Assembly (NCBI RefSeq): GCF_024166365.1
Contig: NC_064822.1
Location: 110,542,823 to 110,606,822 of the forward strand
From: Elephas maximus indicus
Lineage: Eukaryota > Chordata > Mammalia > Proboscidea > Elephantidae
Length of the DNA: 64,000 nt
Reading direction: 5' to 3'
Shown: positions 33,350-44,738 of the stretch, one piece after another
Layout of the letters: each line of letters begins with the position of its first letter
Numbering within the stretch: position 1 is the first letter of the stretch
The notes under the pieces: generated by a model
Seen by the model: the letters and a program-made list of their open reading frames with translations, nothing else
Databases searched by the model: none
Told to the model about the DNA's origin: nothing
Program-made: the position numbers and the translations under genes

Positions 33350-34366
33350 ATGGCTCGGAGACAACAATCCATATCAAACCACTTAAAGAAGCAGACCATG
33401 ACAGCTTCTCCAACCCCCCAAACAAAAGAATCAAAATCTTTCCCAAATGAAGATACAATCTTGGAATTATCAGATACAGAATATAAAAAACTAATTTACA
33501 GAATGCTTAATGATATCACAAATGAAATTAGGATAACTGCAGAAAAAGCCAAGGAACACACTGATAAAACTGTTGAAGAACTCAAAAAGATTATTCAAGA
33601 ACATACTGGAAAAATTAATAAGTTGCAAGAATCCATAGAGAGACAACATGTAGAAATCCAAAAGATTAACAATAAAATTACAGAATTAGACAACGCACTA
33701 GGAAGTCAGAGGAGCAGACTCGAGCAATTAGAATGCAGACTGGGACATCTGGAGGACCAGGGAATCAACACCAACATAGCTGAAAAAAAATTAGATAAAA
33801 GAATTAAAAAAAATGAAGAAACCCTAAGAATTATGTGGGACTCTATCAAGAAGGATAACCTGCAGGTGATTGGAGTCCCAGAACAGGAAGGGGGGACAGA
33901 AAACACAGAGAAAATAGTTGAAGAACTCCTGACAGAAAACTTCCCTGACATCATGAAAGACGAAAGGATATCTATCCAAGATGCTCATCGAACCCCATTT
34001 AAGATTGATACAAAAAGAAAAACACCAAGACACATTATCATCAAACTCACCAAAACCAAAGATAAACAGAAAATTTTAAAAGCAGCCAGGGAGAAAACAA
34101 AGGTTTCCTTCAAGGGAGAATCAATAAGAATATGTTCTGACTACTCAGCAGAAACCATGCAGGCAAGAAGGGAATGGGACGACATATACAGAACACTGAA
34201 GGAGAAAAACTGCCAGCCAAGGATCATATATCCAGCAAAACTCTCTCTGAAATATGAAGGCGAAATTAAGATATTTACAGACAAACACAAGTTTAGAGAA
34301 TTTGCAAAAACCAAACCAAAGCTACAAGAAATACTAAAGGATATTGTTTGGTCAGAGAACCAATAA
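33350..34366 (+). CDS. L1 ORF1 protein, intact
   Basis: The L1 RNA-binding chaperone, which trimerises and coats L1 RNA in cytoplasmic particles. It has 338 codons from the ATG at 33350 (MARRQQSISNHLKK), a length like that of human ORF1p. A Lys/Glu-rich coiled coil spans about residues 50-145, an RRM-like domain follows (VIGVPEQEGG near residue 172), and then the basic C-terminal domain with MQARREWDDIYRTLKEKN and RIIYPAKLSLKYEGEI. No stop or frameshift interrupts it. The stop at 34364-34366 is followed by an unusually long spacer before ORF2. Confidence 0.93.
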   Translation: MARRQQSISNHLKKQTMTASPTPQTKESKSFPNEDTILELSDTEYKKLIYRMLNDITNEIRITAEKAKEHTDKTVEELKKIIQEHTGKINKLQESIERQHVEIQKINNKITELDNALGSQRSRLEQLECRLGHLEDQGINTNIAEKKLDKRIKKNEETLRIMWDSIKKDNLQVIGVPEQEGGTENTEKIVEELLTENFPDIMKDERISIQDAHRTPFKIDTKRKTPRHIIIKLTKTKDKQKILKAAREKTKVSFKGESIRICSDYSAETMQARREWDDIYRTLKEKNCQPRIIYPAKLSLKYEGEIKIFTDKHKFREFAKTKPKLQEILKDIVWSENQ

Positions 34367-34825
34367 TATCAGATACCAGCACAACACAAGGTCACAAAAC
34401 AGAACGTCCTGATATCAACTCAAATAGGGAAATCACAAAAACAAACAAATTAAGATTAATTAAAAAAAAAAATACACATAACAGGGAATCATGGAAGTCA
34501 ATAGGTAAAAGATCACAATAATCAAAAAGAGGGACTAAATACAGGAGGCATTGAACTGCCATATGGAGAGTGATACAAGGCGATATAGAACAATACAAGT
34601 TAGGTTTTTACTTAGAAAAATAGGGGTAAATAATAAGGTAACCACAAAAAGGTACAACAACTCTATAACTCAAGATAAAAACCAAGAAAAACGTAACGAC
34701 TCAACTAACATAAAGTCAAACACTATGAAAATGAGGATCTCACAATTTACTAAGAAAAACGCCTCAGCACAAAAAAGTATGTGGAAAAATGAAATTGTCA
34801 ACAACACACATAAAAAGGCATCAAA
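34367..34825 (+). other. Long L1 inter-ORF spacer with a small ORF
   Basis: 459 bp separate ORF1 from ORF2, against about 60 bp in human L1. The older L1 at 4426-4875 has a spacer of similar size, so the length is a lineage feature. Inside lies an 88-codon frame from the ATG at 34563 to the TGA at 34827-34829, which overlaps the ORF2 ATG (34826-34828) as ATGA. The product is Lys/Asn-rich with no known domain. The small ORF is not obviously preserved in the older copy, so it may be chance. Confidence 0.6.
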
Positions 34826-37800
34826 ATGACAGCACTGAAAACTTATTTATCTATAATTACCCTGAATGTAAATGGACTAAATGCACCAATAAAGAGACAG
34901 AGAGTCACAGACTGGATAAAGAAACACGATCCATCTATATGCTGCCTACAAGAGACACACCTTAGACTTAGAGACACAAACAAACTAAAACTCAAAGGAT
35001 GGAAAAAAGTATATCAAGCAAACAATAAGCAAAAAAGAAGAGGAGTAGCAATATTAATTTCTAACAAAATAGACTTTAGACTTAAATCCACCACAAAGGA
35101 TAAAGAAGGACACTATATAATGATAAAAGGGACAATTGATCAGGAAGACATAACCATATTAAATATTTATGCACCCAATGACAGGGCTGCAAGATACATA
35201 AATCAAATTTTAACAGAATTGAAAAGCGAGATAGATACCTCCACAATTATAGTAGGAGACTTCAACACACCACTTTCGGAGAAGGACAGGACATCCAGTA
35301 AGAAGCTCAAAAGAGACACGGAAGATCTAATTACAACAATCAACCAACTTGACCTCATTGACTTATACAGAACTCTCCACCCAACTGCTGCAAAATATAC
35401 TTTTTTTTCTAGCGCACATGGAACATTCTCTAGAATAGACCACATATTAGGTCATAAAACAAACCTTTGCAGAGTCCAAAACATCGAAATATTACAAAGC
35501 ATCTTCTCAGACCACAAGGCAATAAAACTAGAGATCAATAACAGAAAAACTAGGGAAAAGAAATCAAATACTTGGAAAATGAACAATACCCTCCTGAAAA
35601 AAGACTGGGTTATAGAAGACATCAAGGAGGGAATAAGGAAATTCATAGAAAGCAACGAGAATGAAAATACTTCCTATCAAAACCTCTGGGACACAGCAAA
35701 AGCAGTGCTCAGAGGCCAATTTATATCAATAAATGCACACATACAAAAAGAAGAAAGAGCCAAAATCAGAGAACTGTCCCGACAACTTGAACAAATAGAA
35801 ACTGAGCAACAAAAGAATCCATCAGGCACCAGAAGAAAACAAATCATAAAAATTAGAGCTGAACTAAATGAATTAGAGAACAGAAAAACAATTGAAAGAA
35901 TTAACAAAGCCAAAAGCTGGTTCTTTGAAAAAATTAACAAAATTGATAAACCATTGGCTAGACTGACTAAAGAAATACAGGAAAGGAAACAAATAACCCG
36001 AATAAGAAATGAGAAGGACCACATCACAACAGAACCAAATGAAATTAAAAGAATCATTTCAGATTATTATGAAAAATTGTACTCTAACAAATTTGCAAAC
36101 CTAGAAGAAATGGATGAATTCCTGGAAAAACACTACCTACCTAAACTAACACATTCAGAAGTAGAACAACTAAATAGACCCATAACAAAAAAAGAGATTG
36201 AAAGGGTAATCAAAAAACTCCCAACAAAAAACAGCCCTGGCCCGGACGGCTTCACTGCAGAGTTCTACCAAACTATCAGAGAAGAGTTAACACCACTACT
36301 ACTAAAGGTATTCCAAAGCATAGAAAATGACGGAATACTACCCAACTCATTCTATGAAGCCACCATCTCCCTGATACCAAAACCAGGTAAAGACATTACA
36401 AAAAAAGAAAATTATAGACCTATATCCCTCATGAACATAGATGCAAAAATCCTCAACAAAATTCTAGCCAATAGAATCCAACAACACATCAAAAAAATAA
36501 TTCACCCTGATCAAGTGGGATTTATACCAGGTATGCAAGGCTGGTTTAATATCAGAAAAACCATTAATGTAATCCACCACATAAATAAAACAAAAGACAA
36601 AAACCACATGATCTTATCAATTGATGCAGAAAAGGCATTTGACAAAGTCCAACACCCATTCATGATAAAAACTCTTACCAAAATAGGAATTGAAGGAAAA
36701 TTCCTCAACATAATAAAGGGCATCTATGCAAAGCCAACAGCCAATATCACTCTAAATGGAGAGAAGCTGAAAGCATTTCCCTTGAGAATGGGAACCAGAC
36801 AAGGATGCCCTTTATCACCGCTCTTATTCAACATCGTGTTGGAAGTCTTAGCCAGGGCAATTAGGCTAGACAAAGAAATAAAAGGTATCCGGATTGGCAA
36901 GGAAGAAGTAAAGTTATCACTATTTGCAGATGACATGATTATATACACAGAAAACCCTAAGGAATCCTCCAGAAAACTACTGAAACTAATAGAAGAGTTT
37001 GGCAGAGTCTCAGGTTATAAAATAAACATACAAAAATCACTTGGATTCCTCTACATCAACAAAAAGAACATCGAAGAGGAAATAACCAAATCAATACCAT
37101 TCACAGTAGCCCCCAAGAAGATAAAATACTTAGGAATAATCTACCAAGGATGTAAAAGACCTATACAAAGAAAACTACAAAGCTCTACTACAAGAAATTC
37201 AAAAGGACATACTTAAGTGGAAAAACACACCCTGCTCATGGATAGGAAGACTTAACATAGTAAAAATGTCTATTCTACCAAAAGCCATCTATACATTTAA
37301 CGCACTTCCAATCCAAATTCCAATGTCATGTTTTAAGGGGTTAGAGAAACAAATCACCAATTTCACATGGAAGAGAAAGAAGCCCCAGATAAGCAAAGCA
37401 CTACTGAAAAAGAAGAAGAAAGTGGGAGGCCTCACCTTACCTGACTTCAGAACCTATTATACAGCCACAGTAGTCAAAACAGCCTGGTACTGGTACTGGT
37501 ACAACAACAGGCACATAGACCAATGGAACAGAATTGAGAACCCAGACATAGATCCATCCACGTATGAGCAGCTGATATTTGACAAAGGACCAGTGTCAAT
37601 TAACTGGGGAAAAGATAGCCTTTTTAACAAATGGTGCTGGCATAACTGGATATCCATTTGCAAAAAAATGAAACAGGACCCATACCTCACACCATGCACA
37701 AAAACTAACTCCAAGTGGATCAAAGACCTAAACATAAAGACTAAAACGATAAAGATCATGGAAGAAAAAATTGGGACAACCCTAGGAGCCCTAATACAAG

Positions 37801-38645
37801 GTATAAACAGAATACAAAACATTACCAAAAATGATGAAGAGAAACCCGATAACTGGGAGCTCCTAAAAATCAAACACCTATGCTCATCTAAAGACTTCTC
37901 CAAAAGAGTAAAAAGACCACCTACAGACTGGGAAAGAATTTTCAGCTATGACATCTCCGACCAGCGCCTGATCTCTAAAATCTACATGATTCTGTCAAAA
38001 CTCAACCACAAAAAGACAAACAACCCAATCAAGAAGTGGGCAAAGGATATGAACACACATTTCACTAAAGAAGATATTCAGGCAGCCAACAGATACATGA
38101 GAAAATCCTCTCGATCATTAGCCATTAGAGAAATGCAAATTAAAACTACGATGAGATTCCATCTCACACCAGCAAGGCTGGCATTAATCCAAAAAACACA
38201 AAATAATAAATGTTGGAGAGGCTGTGGAGAGATTGGAACTCTCATACACTGCTGGTGGGAATGTAAAATGGTACAACCACTTTGGAAATCTATCTGGCGT
38301 TATCTTAAACAGTTAGAAATAGAACTACCATACAACCCAGAAATCCCACTCCTAGGAATATACCCTAGAGATACAAGAGCCTTCACACAAACAGATATAT
38401 GCACACCCATGTTTATTGCAGCTCTGTTTACAATAGCAAAAAGCTGGAAGCAACCAAGGTGTCCATCAATGGATGAATGGGTAAATAAATTGTGATATAT
38501 TCACACAATGGAATACTACGCATCGATAAAGAACAGTGACGAATCTCTGAAACATTTCATAACATGGAGGAACCTGGAAGGCATTATGCTGAGTGAAATT
38601 AGTCAGAGGCAAAAGGACAAATATTGTATAAGACCACTATTATAA
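34826..38645 (+). pseudogene. L1 ORF2 (endonuclease/reverse transcriptase), two lesions
   Basis: ORF2 supplies the nicking endonuclease and reverse transcriptase. The frame is open from 34826 to 37216 and again from 37266 to 38495. Endonuclease landmarks are [12 protein letters not shown] (about residue 41), GDFNTPLS (about 144), RIDH and SDHKAI (about 228). The RT has FADD near residue 700, and the C-terminal zinc-knuckle-like [18 protein letters not shown] is present. There are two lesions. A net loss of 2 nt near 37140-37160 (ggaataatctaccaagg) shifts the frame. A TGA at 38493-38495 replaces the Trp normally found in NKLW-YIHTMEYY; the reading frame beyond it stays open to the TAA at 38643-38645. 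Otherwise about 1273 codons, normal L1 length. Confidence 0.9.
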
Positions 38646-39644
38646 GATCTTGAGAAATAGTAAACCTGAGAAGAACACATACTTTTGTGGTTACGAGGGG
38701 GGGGAGGGAGGGAGGGTGGGAGAGGGTTTTTTATTGATTAATCAGTAGATAAGAACTGCTTTGGGTGAAGGGAAAGACAACACTCAATACATGGAAGGTC
38801 AGCTCAATTGGACTGGACCAAAAGCAAAGAAGTTTCCGGGATAAAATGAATGCTTCAAAGGTCAGGGGAGCAAGTGCGGGGGTCTGGGGAACATGGTTTG
38901 AGGGGACTTCTAAGTCAATTGGCAAAATAATTCTATTATGAAATCATTCTGCATCCCACTTTGAAATGTGGCATCTGGGGTCTTAAATGCTAACAAGCGG
39001 CCATCTAAGATGCATCAATTGGTCTCAACCCACCTGGAGCAAAGGAGAATGAAGAACACCAAGGTCACACGACAACTAAGAGCCCAAGAGACAGAAAGGG
39101 CCACATGAACCAGAGACCTACATCATCCTGAGACCAGAAGAACTAGTTGGTGCCCGGCCACAATCGATGACTGCCCTGACAGGGAGCACAACAGAGGACC
39201 CCTGAGGGAGCAGGAGATCAGTGGGATACAGGCCCCAAATTCTCATAAAAAGACCAAACTTAATGGTCTGACTGAGACTGGAGGAATCCCGGCGGCCATG
39301 CTCCCCAGACCTTCAGTTGACACAGGACAGGAACCATCCCCGAAGACAACTCATCAGAAATGAAAGGGACTGGTCAGCGGGTGGGAGAGAGACGCTGATG
39401 AAGAGTGAGCTAATTATATTAGGTGGACACTTGAGATTGTGTTGGCAACTCTTGTCTGGAGGGGGGATGGGAGGATAGAGAGAGAGGGAAGCCGGCAAAA
39501 TTGTCAAGAAAGGAGAGACTGAAAGGGCTGACTCAAGAGGGGGAGAGCAAGTGGGAGTAGGGAGTGAGATGTATGTAAACTTATATGTGACAGACTGGAT
39601 TTGTAAACGTTCACTTGAAGCTTAATAAAAGTTATTAAAAAAAA
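38646..39644 (+). other. L1 3' UTR with G-quadruplex-type tract
   Basis: About 1 kb. Positions 38696-38727 hold runs of G (ggggggggagggagggaggg and on), a classic four-run G-quadruplex pattern found in L1 3' UTRs. AATAAA lies near 39623. No protein is expected. Confidence 0.75.
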
Positions 39645-39657
39645 AAAGATGTCAAGA

Positions 39658-40810
39658 TTATTCAGGGGGGAAAGAATAGTCTTTTCAACAAATGATATTG
39701 AAACAATTGGATATCCACATGCAAAAGAATGAAATTGGGCCCTTCCTCATACCATACATAAAAATTAACTCAAAATGGATCGCAGATATATATAAGAGAT
39801 AAAACTCTTAAAATATAGGGGTAAAAATCTTTATGACCTTGGGTTAGGAAAAGTCTTCTTATATATGACACCTAAAATGTAAGGGTCAAAAGCAAAACTA
39901 GATAAATTGGATCTCATTAAAATTAAACATCTATGCTTCGAAGGACACCATCAAGGAAGTGAAAGGACAACCCATAGAATGGGAGAAAATATTTACAAAT
40001 CATATATCTGATAAGTGATTGTATCTATAATATGCTAAAAAACCCCACCAATTTAATTATGAAAAGACAACTCATGTAAAAAAAGTAGAAAAAATTTCAA
40101 TTGATATTTCTCAAAAAAAAAAAAAGATAAATGGTCATTAAACAAATGAAAAGATCCCTAAACTCACTAGCTATTCAAACACACAAACAAACCAACCAGC
40201 CTGTTGCTGTCTCGTCAATTCTGATTCATAGCAACCTTATAGGACAGAGTAGACCTGCACCACAGGGCTTCCAAGAAGAGGCTGGTGGATTCCAACTGCT
40301 AATCTTTTGGTTAGCAGCCGTAGCTCTTAACCACTTCATCACCAGCAATATTAGGGAAATGCAAATCAAAACCACAATACAATAATAGCCAAAAAGTGAA
40401 AATAAACCAACGTTCATCAGTTGATGAACTGATACATAAAATATGGTATATCCATGCAATGGAATATTATTCAGGAATAAAAAGGAATGAATACTGGTAC
40501 ATGCTACAATATGGATAACTCGTGAAGACATTAAGCTAAGTGAAAGAAGCTAGTCACAAAAGGCCATATATTGCATTATTTCATTTACGTGAAATGTCTG
40601 TAAAAGGAAAAGCAGGCTAGAATTTGTCTAGGGTTGGGGGTGCCTGTGGGGAAAATGGAGAGTGACTGCCAACTCACATGGAGATTGTTTTTGAGGTGAT
40701 GAAAATTTCTGAAATTAGATCATAGTGATGGTTGCACAACTCTGTGAATAAACTAAAATCCATACATTTAATGTGAATTATATCTTAAAGTTGTTTAAAA
40801 AAAAGGAACA
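39658..40810 (+). mobile_element. Old L1, second copy, right part
   Basis: This continues the L1 split at 32851 and matches 2885-3318 and 5458-6035 of the first copy. It lacks the 3336-5440 insertion found there, giving an empty site near 40035-40045. A minus-strand SINE sits at 40174-40345. It ends with ttatatcttaaagttgttta and an A-run. Confidence 0.8.
40174..40345 (-). mobile_element. SINE
   Basis: gcctgttgctgtctcgtcaa ... ggttagcagccgtagctctt, in minus orientation. It is absent from the first copy near 5575. Confidence 0.8.
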
Positions 40811-41385
40811 AGAAGTTATAAAATACTACTCAACTGTTAAAGGGGGATAAGGCAGAACTGTTTGTTACTGATTTTTAATAAGATAAGGAGCTTGTTCCAG
40901 GATCTAAATCAACCACATCACTAAGTACCCTGTTTAGTTTATTTAACATGTTATTTTTATGAAGACTTTCTGGATAAAGTAAGCAGTGTCATGATTTACA
41001 TTTTTAAAAAAGAAACTGTCAAATAGTTTTCCTAGGAAGTTGTACAATTTTACATTCTCAGCAGCAGTATACAAGACTTCCAGTTGCTCCTCATACTTGC
41101 GTTTACATTTTATGCTTGTCTTTTAAATTTTAGCCATTCTATAATAGTCTACTGGTATCCCAATGTAGTTTTAATTTGTGTGTGCTTGATAACTAACGCT
41201 ATTTTATTGCCTGTTTAATCTGCTTCTCTCACTTGTCTTCTCCTGAAAGCCCTTTCTTATAAATGATATGTACAAGAATCACCATCTCAGTATATATATA
41301 TATTTTGCTTATCTATTTATTTATATTATAAATATTATGTTTATTTATATTCTTAAACTTCCTTTTATGCTCATTCTTCTCCATC
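40811..41385. other. End of duplicated flank, then gene-free DNA
   Basis: The first ~85 bp (ggataaggcagaactgtttg near 40845) match 14480-14530. After about 40900 no similarity to the first copy was noticed. A short TA repeat lies near 41290-41310. Confidence 0.5.
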
Positions 41386-41741
41386 TTGATTTTAATACTA
41401 TTCATTCTTCCTAAAATATTCTGCCCCTTCACCTCTTTATCAAGGTAAAATGCATATCCTTCAAATTTGGTTAAAACATAATGTCATAAGTGGCCGCTTT
41501 CCCTGACCTGAAAGAAAGAGCAGATGCATTTGCTATTCCCCTTACATGGCATGCTATGCATTGCCTGGCAATTATGTTTGCATTTATTTATTTATTTTAT
41601 TAATTTTGGTCTTCCCCCTTATTATAATCTCCACGAGAGGCCATAAAGTGTGTCTGACTTACTTATCATTATATCCCAAGACCACACCACAAAATATGAC
41701 AAAAAATAAAAATGAATATGATTAAAATCTGCTTGGTAAAG
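41386..41741 (+). mobile_element. L2 LINE 3' fragment
   Basis: The typical L2 tail layout is visible: gccgctttccctgacc, ttataatctccacgagaggc and cttatcattatatcccaaga. Old and diverged. Confidence 0.6.
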
Positions 41742-41925
41742 TAGAGGGTCAGTGAAAAAGAAGACCCTCAATGATATGGACTGATACAGTGGCTGCAACA
41801 GCAGGTGCAAGCATAACAAGAATTGTGAGCATGGCGCAGGACCAGGCAGTGTTTTGTTCTTTTGTACATATGGTTGCTATGAGTTGGAGCTGACTCAAAT
41901 GCACCTAACAACTAACAACAACATG
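41742..41925 (+). mobile_element. RTE LINE 3' fragment
   Basis: gtaaagtagagggtcagtga ... cagtggctgcaacagcaggt ... gcacctaacaactaacaaca. Only the 3' ~185 bp is left, from a 5'-truncated insertion. Confidence 0.85.
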
Positions 41926-41949
41926 ATTATGATCATGATGCTGGTGATA

Positions 41950-42420
41950 ACTCCAGCAATAAGCATGTTTTCAGTGCTTACACCATGCCACATGCTGTTC
42001 TAAGCACTATAACTGAAAAAAAGAATCTGTTGCCATAGAGTAGATTCTGACTTGTGGCAACGCTATGTGCTTCAGAGTACAACTGCAATCCACAGGGCTT
42101 TCCGTGGCTGTAATTTTATGGAAGGAGATTGCCAGACTTTTCTTCCATAGCACTGCTGGGTGAATTCAAACTACCAATCATTAGGTTGGTAGCCAAGAGT
42201 AAACTCTGAGACCTATTCTGGGTCCTATTCTAAGCACTACACATGGATAATATTAAACAATTCTTACAAAACTGAGTTGCTACTATTTTTCCATTTTGTA
42301 GATAAAAAACTGACAGAGATATTGAGAAAATTTCCCAGATTGATACAGTTGGGAAATAATAATTTCAAAAACAGGACCTCCGATGCTAGAGTATTTGTAA
42401 TTAAGCATTTATTTAATTAA
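41950..42420 (+). mobile_element. MIR remnant split by a SINE
   Basis: MIR text (agtgcttacaccatgccaca, then after the SINE ttccattttgtagataaaaa) is interrupted by a minus-strand SINE at 42011-42215. The phrase ttctaagcacta occurs on both sides (about 41998-42009 and 42228-42239) as its target duplication. Confidence 0.7.
42011..42215 (-). mobile_element. SINE, older long subtype
   Basis: gaatctgttgccatagagta ... ggctgtaattttatggaagg ... ccaatcattaggttggtagc, in minus orientation, inserted into a MIR. Confidence 0.75.
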
Positions 42421-42724
42421 CTCATTTCCCTCAAGATTTCCTCCTACTTCTATACTTTTAATCACCACTCACTCACTTCAAGTTCAAAATTGCGAAGACA
42501 TGTCTCATTGTTTTACACTCTTCTCAAACTAATCAGTTAATATGATCTGTGTATTTTATCTGCATTAAAAAAAAATGTGTCCTTCAATACCCTAGGCATA
42601 CTTCAAGTCCATATCACTAACAAGCACTGCTACAGCAATTTCCTGGCTCTGGTCTTGTCCAAATTATGCATCTTCCACATAGCCCAAGAAGAGCTTCCCT
42701 GATTACCAGCCACCTAGTGATCTC

Positions 42725-42898
42725 TGAAAACCTTAGTGGTGTAGTGGTTAAGTGCTACAGCTGCTAACCAGAAGGTCAATAATTTGAATTCACCAGGTGC
42801 TCCTTGGAAACTCTATGGGGAAGTTCTGCTCTGTCCTATAGGGTCGGTATGAATCTAAATTGACTCGACGGCAATGGATTTGGGTTTTTTTTTTTTTT
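42725..42898 (+). mobile_element. SINE
   Basis: gaaaaccttagtggtgtagt, gctgctaaccagaaggtcaa, and a tail of ttgactcgacggcaatggat followed by a T-rich run. Confidence 0.85.
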
Positions 42899-42929
42899 AC
42901 TGATCTTTGTATCTTTGACATTCACTGCT

Positions 42930-43085
42930 CTGGATTTTGTTTGTTCAAGGATTTAACTACATTGTAAGTTCCCTGAGGGGTGAGGCTATTTATCCCTCAT
43001 CTTACCACGAGATCAGAACATACTATATAGGTAGTCAACAAAATTAATCAAATGAGTAAATACAGTCAGAGACAGAGATAAATAA
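42930..43085 (+). mobile_element. L2 LINE 3' fragment
   Basis: acattgtaagttccctgagg, then cttaccacgagatcagaaca and gtagtcaacaaaattaatca, the usual L2 tail pattern. Old. Confidence 0.6.
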
Positions 43086-43529
43086 ATTTTGGATCAAATC
43101 CTATTTTTATGACTCTCTGCCTCCTATACCTTCTTGAAACATTCTTTAGCAAGAACTAACACAGGACAAAATTACGAAGATACAAATGGAGGGAATGTTG
43201 GCTCAAAAACATTTGCTAATTTCTATCTCCTGTTTATCAGAATCTAGCAATAAACAGTGCTTCAGAGAATTCCACATGCCTGCCACATAATACACATTCA
43301 AAATACAATTTTCCAAGTTAATTTATATAATAAAGATTACTTATTTATTTCATCTTATTACTTCCTCTCTTTTTTTATGTACCATATATAAAATACTTGA
43401 ATGAAGGTGAAAATTCAACAACCATTTAACATGCTAAAGAAGCTGATTATAAAATTGGGAAAAATATATTTTATTAAAAAATATAAGTTGGGCATCATTG
43501 TCAATTATCCGGTATTGTGTCTAGGGGAG
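43086..43529. other. Gene-free stretch
   Basis: Intergenic DNA. No gene or confidently named repeat was recognised. Confidence 0.45.
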
Positions 43530-43789
43530 AGGAACAATTCCAAAAGCTAACACCAGGTAAAATATTAAGTGAATTCTTCATCAGCATGCCATGGAAATCC
43601 ATAGATATGAATTTTCTGAAATAAAATTCTATCTGAGATTAGTGGGAGCAATATTCATTAGAATTCTCCTCTAATCCTCAGGACATTTACAATGTCCAGG
43701 ATCTTCAGTATGGAAAATAGTTTTCATTAAGGATCATGAAGTACACTAAATAAACATCAACAAAATAATTGCTGGAAGAGAAATAATAG

Positions 43790-44727
43790 TCAAAGAATGG
43801 TATTTTTCTTCTCTATCATTTTTTTTAGAACTTCTTTGAGATCTTTGTTTCTCAGAGAATAAATCAAAGGATTCAACATGGGGGTGACTAGGGTGTAACA
43901 TACAGAGGCCACTTTACTCAGTTCAGGAAATCTGTCAGGAGTCAGATACATAGAAAAGACAGCACCATACAACACACTCACGACTCCCAGGTGGGAGCTA
44001 CAAGTGGAGAAGGCTTTCTTACGTCCTTCGATGGAGCGTATCTTGAGAACTGTAGACACAATATACATGTAAGAAACAACAATGACTATGATGCTAGGCA
44101 AGATGATGATGCCAGTTAAAGAAAAAGACGCCACTTTGTAGATAAAGAGATCAGAACATGAAATCCTCTGAAGTGGGCAAGTATCACAGTAGAAGTGGTC
44201 AATGACCCGAGAAACGCAAAAGGATAAGGTGAATGTCATGCTGGTCTGAAGAACTGAACTGATGCAGCCACAGAAATAGGAACCAGCCACCAACTGAATT
44301 CAGAGTCTTGTTGACATCTGAACAGAGTAGAGGAGTGGATTGCAGATGGCAATGAAGCGGTCATAAGCCATGGCTGCCAGAAGAAATGCCTCAGTCACAA
44401 AGAAGAGGGCAAAGAGAAAGAACTGAGTCACACAGCCTGAAAAGGAGATGGACTTGCTCTCAGACCAGAAGTTGATCATAGCCTTGGGTGCAATCACAGA
44501 TGAATAGAAGAGATCAATGAAGAAGAGGTTGCCTAGGAAGAAATACATTGGTGTGTTCAGCCGGGGATCAGTCATGATAATAGCCATCATCCCAATGTTG
44601 CCTAGAAAGATCATGGCATATACAACCAAAAATAGGAGGAAGAGGAGAATATGCAGCTCTGGGCCGACCCTGAAGCCAACAAGAATGAAGTCAGTCACTT
44701 CTGAATGATTGCTTCCCTGTCACCCAT
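43790..44727 (-). pseudogene. OR9K2: OR9K2-like receptor, inverted duplicate, pseudogene
   Basis: An olfactory receptor copy reading right to left from the ATG at 44727-44725. A 4-bp loss at codons 5-7 (gggaagcaatcattcag against gggaaacaaacaatcattcag in the intact gene) shifts the frame. An in-frame TGA at 44302-44300 replaces the codon for Cys144. Elsewhere the receptor is readable with all motifs: LNTPMYFFLGN, MAYDRFIAIC, KAFSTCSSH and [12 protein letters not shown]. It ends with IEKKNTIL. Against the intact copy it is about 90 percent identical by eye. At several positions (MSTRL, QTSMTFTLSF, SDLFI, EKKN-IL) it looks closer to human OR9K2 as I remember it than the intact copy does. It may therefore be the original locus, lost after duplication. 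Confidence 0.9.
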
Positions 44728-44738
44728 GGCAGAGACCT

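Larger units (their letters stand above)
32852..39644 (+). mobile_element. Full-length young L1 LINE
   Basis: A 6.8-kb L1 with a perfect 13-bp target duplication, aaagatgtcaaga (32839-32851 and 39645-39657). Its 5' end is gggggcggagccaagatggc, a typical complete L1 start. It holds an intact ORF1, an almost intact ORF2, a ~1-kb 3' UTR with a G-rich tract, an AATAAA signal near 39623 and a short A-tail. It sits inside an older L1, and the site is empty in the paralogous copy at about 2880. Full length, perfect duplication and few lesions indicate recent insertion. It cannot move by itself as it stands, because ORF2 has one frameshift and one stop. Confidence 0.95.

Noticed and set aside
35203-37903. 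Minus-strand frames antisense to L1 ORF2, up to 148 codons
   Set aside because: Shadows of the real ORF2 on the plus strand.
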